Positions 21,241-31,690 are shown, numbered from the stretch's first letter. The stretch is 64,000 nt of DNA from Branchiostoma floridae (GCF_000003815.2 NC_049984.1:21759514-21823513); one strand, 5' to 3'. Notes: generated by a model not told the origin, from the letters alone. A program made the numbers and translations.

Positions 21241-21659
21241 ATACCACTCAGTAACAGAAAATCTAATTGGTGTTTCATAAGGGTCTGTGTGATAGTTACT
21301 GGAGGACGGTTGGTGCAAAGAGGGTCAAGTAAAAAAATTCAATGGCCCTCCCTGGTTCAATTTTTTTCAAGGCCGCCCACCCACCACCCCCATCATATAG
21401 TTTGTGAGAAGGAATGAGTCATCTGAATTTGTCCAGTAATGGCAAATGGAATTATTGATAGTACAATGACAGATGGGCAATGCAAAAATGCATAGGTTGC
21501 AGAGGATAAAAGTAAATTACGTGTTCATCGTCTTCTTACATACTATATATACGTTCAATACATGATAAACTGGTGAAATAGGGTCTAATTTAGGTGGAGT
21601 CCGAAATGTGAATGGCACTATACGGTACTTTTCACTGTAGTCTTGTATGTGACCCTCAG

Positions 21660-22336
21660 TGCCAGCCCAGTTGGCTACGATGTAAGATGATCCAGATGAT
21701 CGTGAAGTCTGTGAACCAATGACACATCCATTTACAGTTACGGTTTTCCGTTTCAGTTATGACGTAGGTATGAATGAATTTGGCGGATGAGATGGATAGT
21801 CTTATGGCTACAACATTCTCAAAGCCATCATTTACAAGAGCTGGAGCTACACATTTTGCAAACTGAATGTTTGACTTTTCATCAATTGACCAAGGATTAT
21901 TTCCCACGGGAGTTTTATAAGGTGGTGCCCCCCCCCCCCCCCCCAAGATTCAACTCCTACACCATCAATGGTTCCTCTGCTGTCTTCTTTTAGAATGTTT
22001 ACAAGAGAAGATGTTGCTAGTTGAGAGAAAGATTCATTGAAATGCTTTAGTTCACCTATATCAAGAAGATGATTTTCTCATTAACTGCAATTCAACATCA
22101 CGTTTGTGGCTGAGTTGCATTTGGTCACCCAATATTCCATTCAGCCTTTCAAAGCTGAATAGCCAAGAGGAATAGACAGGTCCAAAATCCTCCATACAAC
22201 CTTTCAGGTGTGGATGCAAATGTCTATTTGGCGTCACACGATCAGCTCTATACAAACTTTCAAATTTCTTACAGAGGTCAACCAATAACGTACAGGCTAG
22301 TTCATTACTTCTTTGAGTGATAACCCGCGAGGACAA
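21660..22336 (-). pseudogene. CMC/EnSpm-type transposase C-terminal fragment
   Basis: Minus frame contains LHPHLKGCMEDFGPVYSSWL then FSFERLNGILGDQMQLSHKR and VELQLMRK. The HxxxHLxxxxxDFGPxxxxWxFxFERxNGxL pattern is the segment that follows the catalytic core in CACTA/CMC-type transposases. Coding potential continues in a shifted frame (ENHLLDIGELKHFNESFSQL) up to an 18-base C tract (G on this strand) near 21928-21945. A frame change and the missing N-terminus mark it as a fragment. Confidence 0.65.
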
Positions 22337-22372
22337 ATTTACGCGGACATTCCAAATTTACGCGGACATTCC
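22335..22372. repeat. 19-bp tandem duplication
   Basis: AAATTTACGCGGACATTCC occurs twice in succession immediately upstream (minus sense) of the transposase fragment. Confidence 0.85.
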
Positions 22373-22499
22373 AGGTCCTTGTCGTTAATAACATCTTTAA
22401 GTGCAAAAATGAAATGATGGTCCAATTCTTACTGGTCTGAACAGGATGCAATCTTTCTGGGAAATTTACCTATGTCAATCGGCCCTGCGCTAGCTTCTC

Positions 22500-22711
22500 C
22501 TCTTAGCCCAGTTCTTTTCGGCCAGTTCTTTTCGGTGGGCATTAAGGAAATGCTGGGCCATCTTTGCCAGCTCATTCAGAGATGCCCATTTTCTTACTCT
22601 CCTGAACCCGCTGGCTGTTCCTTGGTGCTAATGGGATGGGAATGAGGATGCCATTCTTGTCCGCCATCCTGTAGGTATTTCTCAATGAATTCCCGGCATC
22701 GCCATATACTG
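22500..22711 (-). CDS. Exon of unknown gene, second part frameshifted
   Basis: Acceptor GTTTCCAG then YGDAGNSLRNTYRMADKNGI followed by LIPIPLAPRNSQRVQES near an AGTAAG donor. Just beyond, another frame reads GFRRVRKWASLNELAKMAQH then FLNAHRKELAEKNWAKRRS to a stop. Either an intron of minimal length or a frameshift separates them. It follows the exon at 22804-22884 on the same strand. Family not recognised. Confidence 0.45.
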
Positions 22712-22803
22712 GAAACATTATAATGTTAGTGTGTCAGCCGTAATTGCACGAAGAAAGCTGTACGAAGAAAATATTGCAACAGCCAATTGCATAAAAGACT
22801 TAC

Positions 22804-22884
22804 TTCTGAAGCATCAACGTCGTTTGCGTTAACTTTGACCCAGTCGTCATTTTTGTGACCGTCATCCATGTCAATGGCCTCCAT
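22804..22884 (-). CDS. Small acidic exon with possible start Met
   Basis: From an ATG at 22884 the minus frame reads MEAIDMDDGHKNDDWVKVNA then NDVDASE and ends at an excellent GTAAGT donor. The frame is also open upstream of the Met, so the start is uncertain. The next exon is probably at 22596-22711. Confidence 0.5.
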
Positions 22885-23129
22885 GCTCAGTGCAATGAAG
22901 CAAACAAGCGTTTCAACGAAACAGTTGTATTAATACCGAGTTCACGCGAGGAGCGTGACAGTGCACTGACATCTACCTCTGGACAGGGTGGGATTTGTGA
23001 TGAAAAATTGCTTGTCATTGTGTTTCATCCAGACGGTGCCGTATGATACACTTAACTTCAAAGAACAGTGCCACTTTGATCAGCGTTCATGATCAGGATC
23101 TGCGTTCATTCCATCATATGTCGCCATAG

Positions 23130-23505
23130 TCGTCAGTGGTGCGTCCACCGTTGAACCGCCTGAAGTCGCTGTTTAATCTCTTGTCGATTGTTTTCCACTT
23201 GCTCAAGGAAAGCTTGGGTCGGTTCTTGAGGCCGTCTCAGAATGGTTTGTACTTAATAATAAGGTATTCACGGGCATCTGCTTCATCGTCCAAAGCTCGC
23301 GCCTCATCAATGGCAGCAACGAACGACTTGAACTTACCCAGATGTTCATCGGCGAGAAGAACATCCTTTGTCACTTCGCCTTCAGACAGGACTGACTCCA
23401 GGTACGACTGCAGCTTGAGGTCCATGTCCTGCAAATCAGCCTCTTGAAGGTCAAAGAGCTTCTTGTACAGACCGAGGCTGATGTGTACACCAGGCACCAT
23501 AACCT
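23130..23505 (-). pseudogene. Transposon-linked unknown gene exon, one stop
   Basis: Starts after an acceptor (ATTTACAG) at about 23505: VMVPGVHISLGLYKKLFDLQ then EADLQDMDLKLQSYLES and KFKSFVAAIDEARALDDEAD. The P(G/C)xHISLGxxxKLFxxxEE-like opening recurs in uncharacterised multi-exon proteins of cnidarians and amphioxus associated with transposons. A TGA interrupts the frame at about 23236, after which coding resumes (KNRPKLSLSKWKTIDKRLNS then DFRRFNGGRTTDDYGDI). I therefore call it damaged. Confidence 0.5.
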
Positions 23506-23509
23506 GTAA

Positions 23510-24700
23510 ATAAATTAGGCAGCAGCTTAGAATAAGTACCTATTACACATAATGACTAAGTAGGTTCTTACTCACTGACACTGTTTTGTACCTGAGTAGA
23601 CTACAGTTAGAACATCCAACATATGAAATCATTGTCAGTGTCTTCAGTATTCGCTAAAGATTTACCAGACTGATGCATTCGTACCTGGTACGAGTGTACT
23701 TTGTGTATGTGTTTACATACTGGATTTGAGTCCTGACAGTTACAGTGGTACAGGTGGGCGCACAGCCCAATGCACGATAGATATTGACACTTTTCGTACC
23801 AAAGTTTGTTGCTGTGCCTCTGACCGTGACTGGGTACCATAGATCTGTATATTTCTTCTGTGATTTAACTTTCCATGTATTATTAAATACGTTCATCAGC
23901 AATCACAATCCCTCTCTTGTGTCGAGACTGATTATCACATGTACTGGAGACATTCGTAGTGCATTAATCAGTTCTCAGTCTCCAGTGGTCGTCTTCAATT
24001 AGAAGAAGCGTGTTGATAAGTACGTCAACACGACGATTAGCTTTTCTCTTGAAGTAGTGTGATTTTAACTGATTACGAAAGGATTAACAAAACATGGTAT
24101 TGTCAGTGCGGGCATGTGGGAAATGCGGGCATGTGTATCACAGGACCTCATCACTGACCAAGAATTGTTAGTCTTTCGATCACGTCGTTCTTTGTAACTC
24201 TGTCAATGATGTTTACGCCATGCCTATGAAAAACTGTCAGTGGCAACTGTGACAGCCCATTAGGGCACCACCTATCTGTAAGCACTGCAAGAAGTTTGAG
24301 CTTTCAGTTTATTAATGACAACAGTTTCGCAGGTAGCCAGGGCTACCTGAATTGCACTGAAGTTTACAATAATCACAATGTCAGCTTCATTTAACGTAGG
24401 TGGGTCAGTCCTTTGAGTTCAACGTTCTGTCCGACTCGTACCCTGTGTTCGAGAGACAACTTGCCTAGATACGGGTGGAAAAATAATTAACGCTCTTCAG
24501 AGCCATTTGCATGGCCCCCTGATACTCTTATAGTATAGGAAGTTGCCATAGTCATTAAAATGCAAACCCTCAAAGAGATTTGGACTAAACCGGGCAACGA
24601 TTCGTGAGTGCTCCCACCAGTGTATTCCCCTTGCCCTTTTCAGCTTTTATTTTTACATGGTTGCAGCAGTGTTCGCAACGTACTTTATAGGGAACGCCTG
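23510..24700. other. Non-coding, nothing recognised
   Basis: No gene or element limits I can support. Confidence 0.4.
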
Positions 24701-24704
24701 GGGC

Positions 24705-25325
24705 TCAAAAACCTGCTTGATTGGCAAACCTACGACGATCACTTTGGCAAGTAGTAATGTCCTGAATCTCTTCCGCCGTTTTGATTATTCTATAGGCTAC
24801 TGTTTCTGAATTGTACGCTAGATTGCATAAGTCATTGCACCCCAGTTCGAGATACACAATGTTTACGAGAGTAAGATTCCTCCGCAGTATCATGTGTCCC
24901 TCCAGTTTGGGTCCAAGACCGCCTTGCACTTCAAGACCATGTCCGTCAGTCTGCCTGCCACGAAGGTTGTTTCACCCAGATGACGGACTTGTTTTTCTCG
25001 TCGCTCTCGTCATCGACATGTAGATCTGTCCGGACTTCTGTCTGTACTCCCATCTCTCGATTCTGAAACTATTCCTGAACATACTTCTTTATGTGACTAC
25101 GAGACGTTCCCAGGTGGTCGTGAATTCGTCCGTGGCTTGTGCATGTGGGTTCCACCATCTAGAGGAGAACTGTGGGAGCTGGGAGGAATTAAAACTGGCA
25201 AAACGGTCATAAGAGAAGGGGCCCCACAGAGTGTGCAAACAGTCGAAGACTATGGGGTTCAACTTATAGTCATCAGTATCGTAGATAAATAATCAGCGTT
25301 CTCGTCTCGGGGGATCCATTCGGCT
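24705..25325 (-). pseudogene. Remains of a tyrosine-recombinase-type retroelement with SGNH-like segment
   Basis: Minus strand from 25320 reads EWIPRDENADYLST (the WIPRxxNxxAD box at the end of the RNase H-like domain). Then in another frame it reads DTDDYKLNPIVFDCLHTLWG, PFSYDRFASFNSSQLPQFSS and RWWNPHAQATDEF. The WGPxxxDRFAS..N.QLPxFxSR..P block is the connector typical of DIRS/Ngaro-like and related invertebrate elements. Further on, DGHGLEVQGGLGPKLEGH and IVYLELGCNDLCN followed by VAYRIIKTAEEI resemble an SGNH-hydrolase fold with its GxND block. Multiple stops and frame changes show it is dead. The element class is inferred. Confidence 0.6.
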
Positions 25326-25703
25326 GAAAGATGGATGTGGTGATTAGTGCACAAGAAATAGATAGCAACGGCTTCATGTTTTAGCACTTAAAGCATGCAT
25401 ATTTTACAACAGGCTTTACTAGATACTACTGCAAATGGCCACTCCAATGCAACATGTACTAGTATACAGCAGCCAGTGTATCATGTAACAAAAAGGTACA
25501 AAAGAATATAAAAAGTCACTAGAAAGACAAACTGCCTTCAATCTAAAAGCATGCAGAACAATACAAATCTTCTTGGTCAAGGATGACCATGAACATAAAA
25601 AAAGTCATCCATACAAGGTGATACATCTGAAATAATCTGAAAAAGACACTGACAATCTTTAAAACAGGGTCATGCTTTTGGGCTGTTCAAAATAAAGAGC
25701 TTG
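25326..25703. other. Non-coding, AT-rich
   Basis: No gene. It leads directly into the 213-bp tandem repeats. Confidence 0.4.
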
Positions 25704-26290
25704 TTTTACAACCAAACCAAGGGAACACGGGTACCTTCTTGAGGATTTCCAAATACTTTCAAACTAAAAGAATAACATCATGAAAGTAAAAGTCTGTACA
25801 AACTTGATAACATATCCAATGTTAGGATACCAATAAAAATGTATCTCGTGATACGTATACTTTCCAGCTGAAGCTCACACCCAAACATGCATACATCCCA
25901 TAGCACGTTTTCCTTGTTTTACAACCAAACCAAGGTAACATGGGTACCTTCTTGAGCATTTTCAAATACTTTCAAATGAAAAAAATAACACAATGAAAGT
26001 AAAAGTCTGTACAAACTTGATAACATATCCAATGTTAGGATACCAATAAAAATGTATCTCGTGATACGTATACTTTCCAGCTGAAGCTCACACCCAAACA
26101 TGCATACATCCCATAGCACGTTTTCCTTGTTTTACAACCAAACCAAGGGAACATGGGTACCTTCTTGAGCATTTCCAAATACTTTCAAACGAAAAAAATA
26201 ACACAATGAAAGTAGAAGTCTGTACGATCTTGATAACGTATCCAATGTTAAGATACAATAAAAATGTATCCATACATACACCCATACATG
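25704..26290. repeat. 213-bp direct tandem repeat, 2.7 copies
   Basis: TTTTACAACCAAACCAAGG begins at 25704, 25917 and 26130, giving an exact 213-bp period. Units 1 and 2 differ by few bases. Unit 3 matches as far as AAAAATGTATC and then diverges, lacking the CTCGTGATACGTATAC block. No coding sequence. Confidence 0.9.
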
Positions 26291-26631
26291 TATATATGTA
26301 GTTACAGCAATTTGTCTCCTGCTAGTTGAAGACATGATGGAATAATACCGTGATCTACAGCAGTAAAACGTTCACATGTCATCATTTTATACTAACAAGA
26401 AAATTTAAAAAAAAATTCCTCTTCACTTTTTCTCCATTCATGATTAAGCATCCCAATAGCATTACAAAACAACTTCAACTTTAACCAGTCAATAAATTGC
26501 ACTGAACATTAAAGATAAGTTTTCCTTAGGCCAAAATAATTGAAAAGCATGTTTTTCTCCACATCTCAAAGTGTACATACTCTCTAAACGCATTGGTCAT
26601 GTATGCTCATTCAATTTGTCTGAGGTAGAAA

Positions 26632-26856
26632 TTAGCTCTGATCTGTGCCGACATAGCCCAAAGTCACAGCTGTCACCAGTCTTCTACGGAAGTCAGTATA
26701 CGATATTCCAGTTGGGAGGCGCAGCGTATTCCCGCATGTGGATGCCTCTGGAAGGTCATCTGTACCTTCTTCCAAGAACTCGATCGTTATATCCAAATCC
26801 ATGTGACGGGATATTCCAGAGTGATGTGATAAAATGTAACATCTTCTCTGGAAACT
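26632..26856 (-). pseudogene. HECT-domain C-lobe exon with a frameshift
   Basis: Terminal exon after acceptor CTTGTCAG. The first frame reads FPEKMLHFITSLWNIPSHGF, equivalent to the HECT motif LLxFxTGxxxxPxxGF. After a one-base frame change near 26805 it continues LDITIEFLEEGTDD, then LPEASTCGNTLRLPTGISYT and DFRRRLVTAV to a stop. LPxAxTCxNxLxLP is the HECT catalytic-cysteine box, with the Cys codon at 26734-26736. HECT ligases pass ubiquitin from E2 through this Cys to substrates. The frameshift separates the two halves of the C-lobe, so either it is a pseudogene or the base is an assembly error. Confidence 0.8.
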
Positions 26857-27079
26857 CTGACAAGGAAGAAAAAAAGTAATGATGAGCATGCACGCAGCCT
26901 AAACAGCTCTTAAAATGCATAATAGGTAATAATGAAATTAAACATGACAGAGCACAGGTCAAAATATAATGGCGTGGCATAATGCGCTGAAACAGGCAGT
27001 TTCTGATGACAAAAATACTTAACTCCATTACTGACTGCATGTATATTTACGGAGAAAAATGCCCTTTCGAAAAGAAAAA

Positions 27080-27332
27080 AAACACGCTGCAGGCATATGA
27101 TCCAGTCCCGGGTCTTTTCCTCTGTCAGCAAAGATCGTCTTCAGGCTGACGCAGCCTCCATGTCTCTTCAATGCACTCTTTACGCTCAAGTGGTCCAGGT
27201 GTTCATAGTTCTTCTCCAGGAAGTTCTTGAGACTCTCGCAATGGAAGGCCACAGCCTCTGCACAGTCACAGTCCGGGTTGGCAGTCCTCGGTTGAATACT
27301 TGGATTCACCATCTCAAGGATCTGTTGAATAC
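27080..27332 (-). CDS. Exon upstream of the HECT C-lobe
   Basis: An acceptor-like TGTATTCAACAG precedes ILEMVNPSIQPRTANPDCDC, then AEAVAFHCESLKNFLEKNYE and HLDHLSVKSALKRHGGCVSL. The frame remains open into KTIFADRGKDPGLD. It is not a recognised HECT N-lobe motif but sits in the right orientation between the SAP-like exons and the C-lobe. I infer membership of the same gene. Confidence 0.45.
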
Positions 27333-27591
27333 AATCAATCAATCTAACAAGTCTTTTCTTGATTTTTAAAACATGGACAGCTCTATCAGATCCCTGAACA
27401 TAAAATTGTACTTGCCACACCAGATGGTACAAAGGGAGGGACCCATCCCCATTTCAATAGGCCACACAATTTGATGCGAATTACTCAGAATAGTAGTGGC
27501 CTATACTAGTCTACTGGAAGTGGTGTTTGTTTAACTAACAAAGTCTTACCTGTATGCTGAGAAATCAGTACAATTCGCTTTAATAGTCTTC

Positions 27592-27951
27592 AGGCCACAC
27601 CAATTTAATTTCTTGGTTCACGGATTCGCTCGCTCCTATTTTTTGGAAAAAAAATAAAATTAAAAATTACCACTCAGCAAATTTTCACCATTAATGAAAC
27701 CATTCACCAACTTTCTGGTGTAGCAAATTGGCCTTTATATTATAAGCTCCTTAAAGTGTGGGTGCAGGTGTGGTTACTGTACAATAAGTGTTTTTGTACT
27801 TTTTTCAAGCCAAAAACTTTTTTTCTTTATGTTTTGGATTAGCCGTTACCTTTACCCCAACCATTTTACAAGTTTTATTTTTATTTCGCCCTATCGCTCC
27901 ATATTTTTTATGAAAAAATCCGTGAACCAAGAAATTTAATTGGTGTGGCCT
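27592..27951. mobile_element. 360-bp non-autonomous TIR element
   Basis: Left end AGGCCACACCAATTTAATTT and CTTGGTTCACGGATT is mirrored at the right end (AATCCGTGAACCAAG and AAATTTAATTGGTGTGGCCT), giving inverted repeats of about 36 bp extended imperfectly further in. There is no coding capacity. The target duplication is not obvious, so I do not assign a superfamily. Confidence 0.8.
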
Positions 27952-28145
27952 AAAAATGGTATAACTTGGCAGGGAACACACAAGACCTCAATCAAGGTAA
28001 AAAAATATCAAGCCTCTCATGTATGCCACTCACACGGCTAAAAGGAGACCAAATAAAATTAAAAAGCCTATCACAAATGGTCACAATTAGATGTAATATG
28101 GAGTGTACATGAGATAAATGGACACATTGTCCATACAATGCACTT

Positions 28146-28330
28146 TCATGCTGCCGCCACGACCAGTCCTCTCCGCCTTGCTCGGAACCAGGAATCCTCC
28201 GCCAGATTGACATGTCTCGTCTGGAAACTGTCATTTAGGGGTGCCAGAAATTTGAACACATAGAGGATGAAATGCATAAACATAACTGACTTCAAAGTCA
28301 GAAGCAGACCTTTTGCCTTTGGTTCCCTGT
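28146..28330 (-). CDS. Possible hAT-like/zinc-finger-protein fragment (weak)
   Basis: Minus frame contains KGLLLTLKSVMFMHFILYVF then KFLAPLNDSFQTRHVNLAED. This recalls the FxxFLHFLxDxLxxLSxLxxxxQ segment of hAT-derived proteins. The match is short and I give it low weight. Confidence 0.3.
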
Positions 28331-28504
28331 CCCCAATACCAGTTTGCACTAAATGTTCTATGTGTTCGTCCTGTGTCGATGCTTCATCATAGGAACGAGA
28401 GATAAGTTGACTCGAGTCACAATTTCCAAATGGCGAACATTTATGCGGCATTTTCACTCCATTTACCAAGAATTGCTGGCGTTCTTTGTGTTAATCGTAT
28501 TTGT

Positions 28505-28640
28505 TTTTGTGACTCAAACTCGTTGGCGTGTCAATAGTCCCAGTACATGGCCAGTCTTAGCGCCTCGCTGGGGGTCAGCTCCCTGTCCTGCTCATCTTCC
28601 CAAATAATTTGGGGGATATCTCGTTTGTCGAGAGTGCGTG
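28505..28640 (-). CDS. Exon-like segment of unknown gene
   Basis: Minus frame reads RTLDKRDIPQIIWEDEQDRE then LTPSEALRLAMYWDY before a stop. Another frame of the same DNA encodes a different open peptide beginning at an ATG near 28800 with a hydrophobic leader (WTLLILLTLIPTTGTEA). Which frame is used is unresolved. Confidence 0.35.
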
Positions 28641-29126
28641 GTGAAGTGGGCCTAACATGGCTTTTACATAATTGTTGTGTTCAGTCCAGATATCACTAGG
28701 CAATGATGGCAGTTTGAAAGACAAGAAGGCCTCTGTACCTGTAGTAGGGATAAGTGTCAGCAAAATCAGCAGCGTCCAGGTGTTGCAAGGATCAGATTGT
28801 ACACGGAACGCCATCTTGGTCGTAGGGAGGGCGACGCTAAGGATATTACAAAGTGGCAAAATCTGTGCTATTCCATAAAAAGATCCCTAGAAACGTGTCG
28901 TACAGTTGCTGTAAGTATTCAAGAGTATGTTATCTAGGAAATTGTGTGGTACAGCTCCGTAGGGATGCCCTGAGTGCAGTATTTGCGGAGACAAGAGTTG
29001 TCGCGGGCGTCCCGTCTGACAAGTGTTTGGAATAGCTGCTGAAAGTATCAAGGTTGAACGTTGAGAAAAGTTTCAAACGTGAACACACTCCGAAATCAGC
29101 CTATAACCCGAGTATAATTAACTTAC

Positions 29127-29255
29127 AGTGCATGTTTGGCGTACAATCTTCGAGGTATGTTGTGCGCGGAACTTCTCGACCCATTGTCTGGCAGCTGCTT
29201 TATAGTTGTTATGGAGCCTTGGGTCCTTGGGCATGTCCATGATCCTCGAGAACTC
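29127..29255 (-). CDS. Exon 3 of SAP-like/HECT gene, copy 2
   Basis: 129 nt, exactly 43 codons, with acceptor CTCTTCACAG and donor TGCACT|GTAAGT. Reads EFSRIMDMPKDPRLHNNYKA then AARQWVEKFRAQHTSKIVRQ TCT. Clean frame, good sites and phase 0 on both sides. Family unknown. Confidence 0.65.
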
Positions 29256-29389
29256 CTGTGAAGAGGGCAGTATATTATGGTATATAGATAAATCCTTGCA
29301 CTAATTTTTGTTTCTATCATTCGTTCTGCTTTTTATTAATGATCTTTTACTTTAGAAGAAATTATCCAAGTACAAATTTTGCAACTTAC

Positions 29390-29458
29390 CTGCCAAATCC
29401 CTTGAATATCAGTCACTCGGATCTGTACACGATTACCTGGCCTCCCAGGTAGTGTTTT
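29390..29458 (-). CDS. Exon 2 of SAP-like gene, copy 2
   Basis: 69 nt, 23 codons: KTLPGRPGNRVQIRVTDIQG then IWQ, with acceptor CTATGTAG and donor CAG|GTAAGT. Aligns with 13523-13597 through its length. Confidence 0.7.
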
Positions 29459-29560
29459 CTACATAGGGCAAACAGCAAATGTGGAGAAAATGAGTTTAAA
29501 TGTGAAGCCATACACATTAGTTCAGCACATTTTCAAGTATCAAAAGGGTGCGAATAACAT

Positions 29561-30676
29561 CTACCGATATTCTCGATTAAAGTACGCACTTTTTAAACTT
29601 TTCAAAATTCAAAAAGTGTCCCAAGTCATTGCCAAAGTCGGGGTGCGTACTTTATTTGAGGTTGGCTTCCGGACAAAATGGGAAAAGGAGCTGAAATTCG
29701 CGTAACACACAGCACACATGGCCCGTAAAGGCACCATTCTTGCCTGAAAACAACAACTGAAAACAACAGGAACAACTGCAGGAACCAGCTCGATTTACAA
29801 TGCCACATGGCACTGGATCCCTGCCGAAAATGACCATGTCATTTTTAAGCCATGGAGACATCGATTTTGGATGATAATAGGCGTATAAAATGGATTGTTT
29901 ACGTGCGCGCGTGACGGTGGATCTATTCCAAGATGGCGCTGGGGTTATTGGGGTCATTGGGACAGACTACTATTGTATGGGTAGAACTTTTCTGAGGGGT
30001 GATTATTTCTTCCTTAAAGCGTCGAATTTTTTTGTTATATTTGTCGTTTGAATAAAGGTGATAAACGTTGACAATAAGTTGATTGTACCTTTATCAATTT
30101 TAAAACTATAAGGCATTTGTGTTTTTTGTCAACAAACAGCATGGTTACCCATGCTACGAATGGAACATCACATACAGCAGTCGACGTCTCCAGAAGCACT
30201 TCGGCGGCAATTTCTTCACAAAAGACGGTCGGAAAGCACAAAACATCGTTTTCTTTGAAGTGGATCAAGATCAAGATCAGTTTTGGGAAAGATGGAAAAC
30301 TATTCAGGATGTTTTCATGTTCAAATGAACTGTAAATCAGGTGTTGCAGTGCCAAATTTGAGAACTTTGTTTGACATGCCATAGCCGATTTACAAGTTTG
30401 CAGAGACGGATTTGCCGGCGGAGAAAACATAGCGTTTTCATAAATTCAGAAGTCCTTGATTTAGGCAAAATTACCATCAGAAAAGAGATTAAACACTATT
30501 AATTTAGAATTTGTCTGGTGCAAAAGGTGTTCAAGATCGCTGGAGAAGGGGTGCGTACTTTATTCAGGTTTTTCCATTTTATGTTTCAGTGAGGCAAATT
30601 TGTCTGAGACTTGCCCTAAATCGGGGGTGCGTACTTTAATTGGGGTGCGTACTTAAATCGAGAATATACGGTACTT
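29561..30676. mobile_element. 1.1-kb TIR element within an intron
   Basis: The left end TACCGATATTCTCGATTAAA and GTACGCAC is mirrored by GTGCGTACTTAAATCGAGAA and TATACGGTA at the right. Subterminal copies of GGGTGCGTACTTTATT occur at about 29640, 30549 and 30626. The interior has only short open frames (minus 30035-30430 with no recognised motif), so it looks non-autonomous. It lies between paralogous exons 1 and 2 of copy 2, beginning about 15 bp beyond the exon-1 donor. Confidence 0.75.
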
Positions 30677-30689
30677 TGAAACAGCTCAC

Positions 30690-30830
30690 CCTTTCTGCTC
30701 CTCCCAGAAGTTCCTTTAGGGGAGCTTTCCGCTCGGAGATCTTGTGCGGAACCTTTGCTCCTTTGTTGTTAAGGATGGCCGTAAGCGTCCGCCCCTGCAA
30801 ACTGTCCAGCATGCTTCGCGCAGAAAAATA
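30690..30830 (-). CDS. Exon 1 of SAP-like gene, copy 2
   Basis: Reads SMLDSLQGRTLTAILNNKGA then KVPHKISERKAPLKELLGGA ER and ends at GTGAGC. Homologous to 13707-13909 over the last 44 codons; sequence upstream of Ser-Met has no counterpart in copy 1. The open frame continues upstream to about 30971 (RRNKLACSIEYASASLLCKS) but its status is unclear. Confidence 0.65.
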
Positions 30831-31569
30831 CGCTCTCTGTCCCAGGGCTGTCTTTGCGAACAAACCGCTAGTAGCCCTTATACGGCCCAAAAGTGACTTG
30901 CATAAAAGACTCGCACTCGCATATTCAATGGAACAAGCCAATTTATTGCGACGTTGTGAAGAGTTTTTCAATTTCTTGGTCTGCGTTTTTTATTCGTTTA
31001 AGTGAAATATTATGCAGTTTATTTATAATTTGTGGTTGGCTGAGGGATTGAAAAAACGTTTGTGCTGAGTTTTCATTCCAATGGAATCTTTTAAAAAGAG
31101 GTTTGTTTTATCGGATTTTTTTTGTTTAGAGCACAAAAGCTCATCTGTACTGGATGAACAAGCTGAGGCAAGGTCTGAGATGACTTTTTTTAAACATGTC
31201 CATCTGCTGATCAGTGTTGCCATACAGCTGGTCTTGAATTGCTGCAACAAATGATCCTTCACTGGTGAAAAAGCTAACATAACTATACTTCATGCTTCTT
31301 GATTGTTCCATCTGTAGCTACTGTGATGTTTTCACACCTGCTGACCACATCGGCTACAAAAATCTGGCCTCTGCAAACATAATAATGTACTGCTTTGGAA
31401 GCCTTCCGACTTTCATCCCAGCTAGCTTCTGTAGAAACAATTGATCTTTGGAAACAAATGTTCATGTTTTCTTCGCAAGCTTCCAAGAGAACTCCACTTC
31501 CTCTCTATGTACACAATGACAAAAAGGGAATAGGGTAGTCAAGCACACGGCCGGCATTTATTGCCACCA

Positions 31570-31690
31570 ACACGAATAAGGCGTATGATTGTTATTAATA
31601 TCGACATGGTGGTAGCCGTTCTGCAGGTCGAAGTTGATGAACCAATCATGATCACAAGCGTTTAACAGGTTGACGAGACATATTAGCCCG
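31570..31690 (-). pseudogene. Reverse-transcriptase fragment (DWxxxFDLxxGYHHVDI)
   Basis: Minus frame reads [20 protein letters not shown] then GYHHVDINNNHTPYSCWWQ and a stop. The FDLxxGYHHVDIxxxH box is the A motif region of reverse transcriptases in gypsy/DIRS-like invertebrate elements. Only about 40 codons survive. Confidence 0.65.

Noticed and set aside
28575-28805. Secreted small protein with a hydrophobic leader at 28.8 kb
   Set aside because: The leader-like stretch is open, but a second frame over its 3' half looks more like an exon of the surrounding gene; too uncertain to call a secreted protein.
29611-30430. Transposase ORF inside the 1.1-kb TIR element
   Set aside because: Interior open frames are short and without DDE-like or other recognisable motifs.
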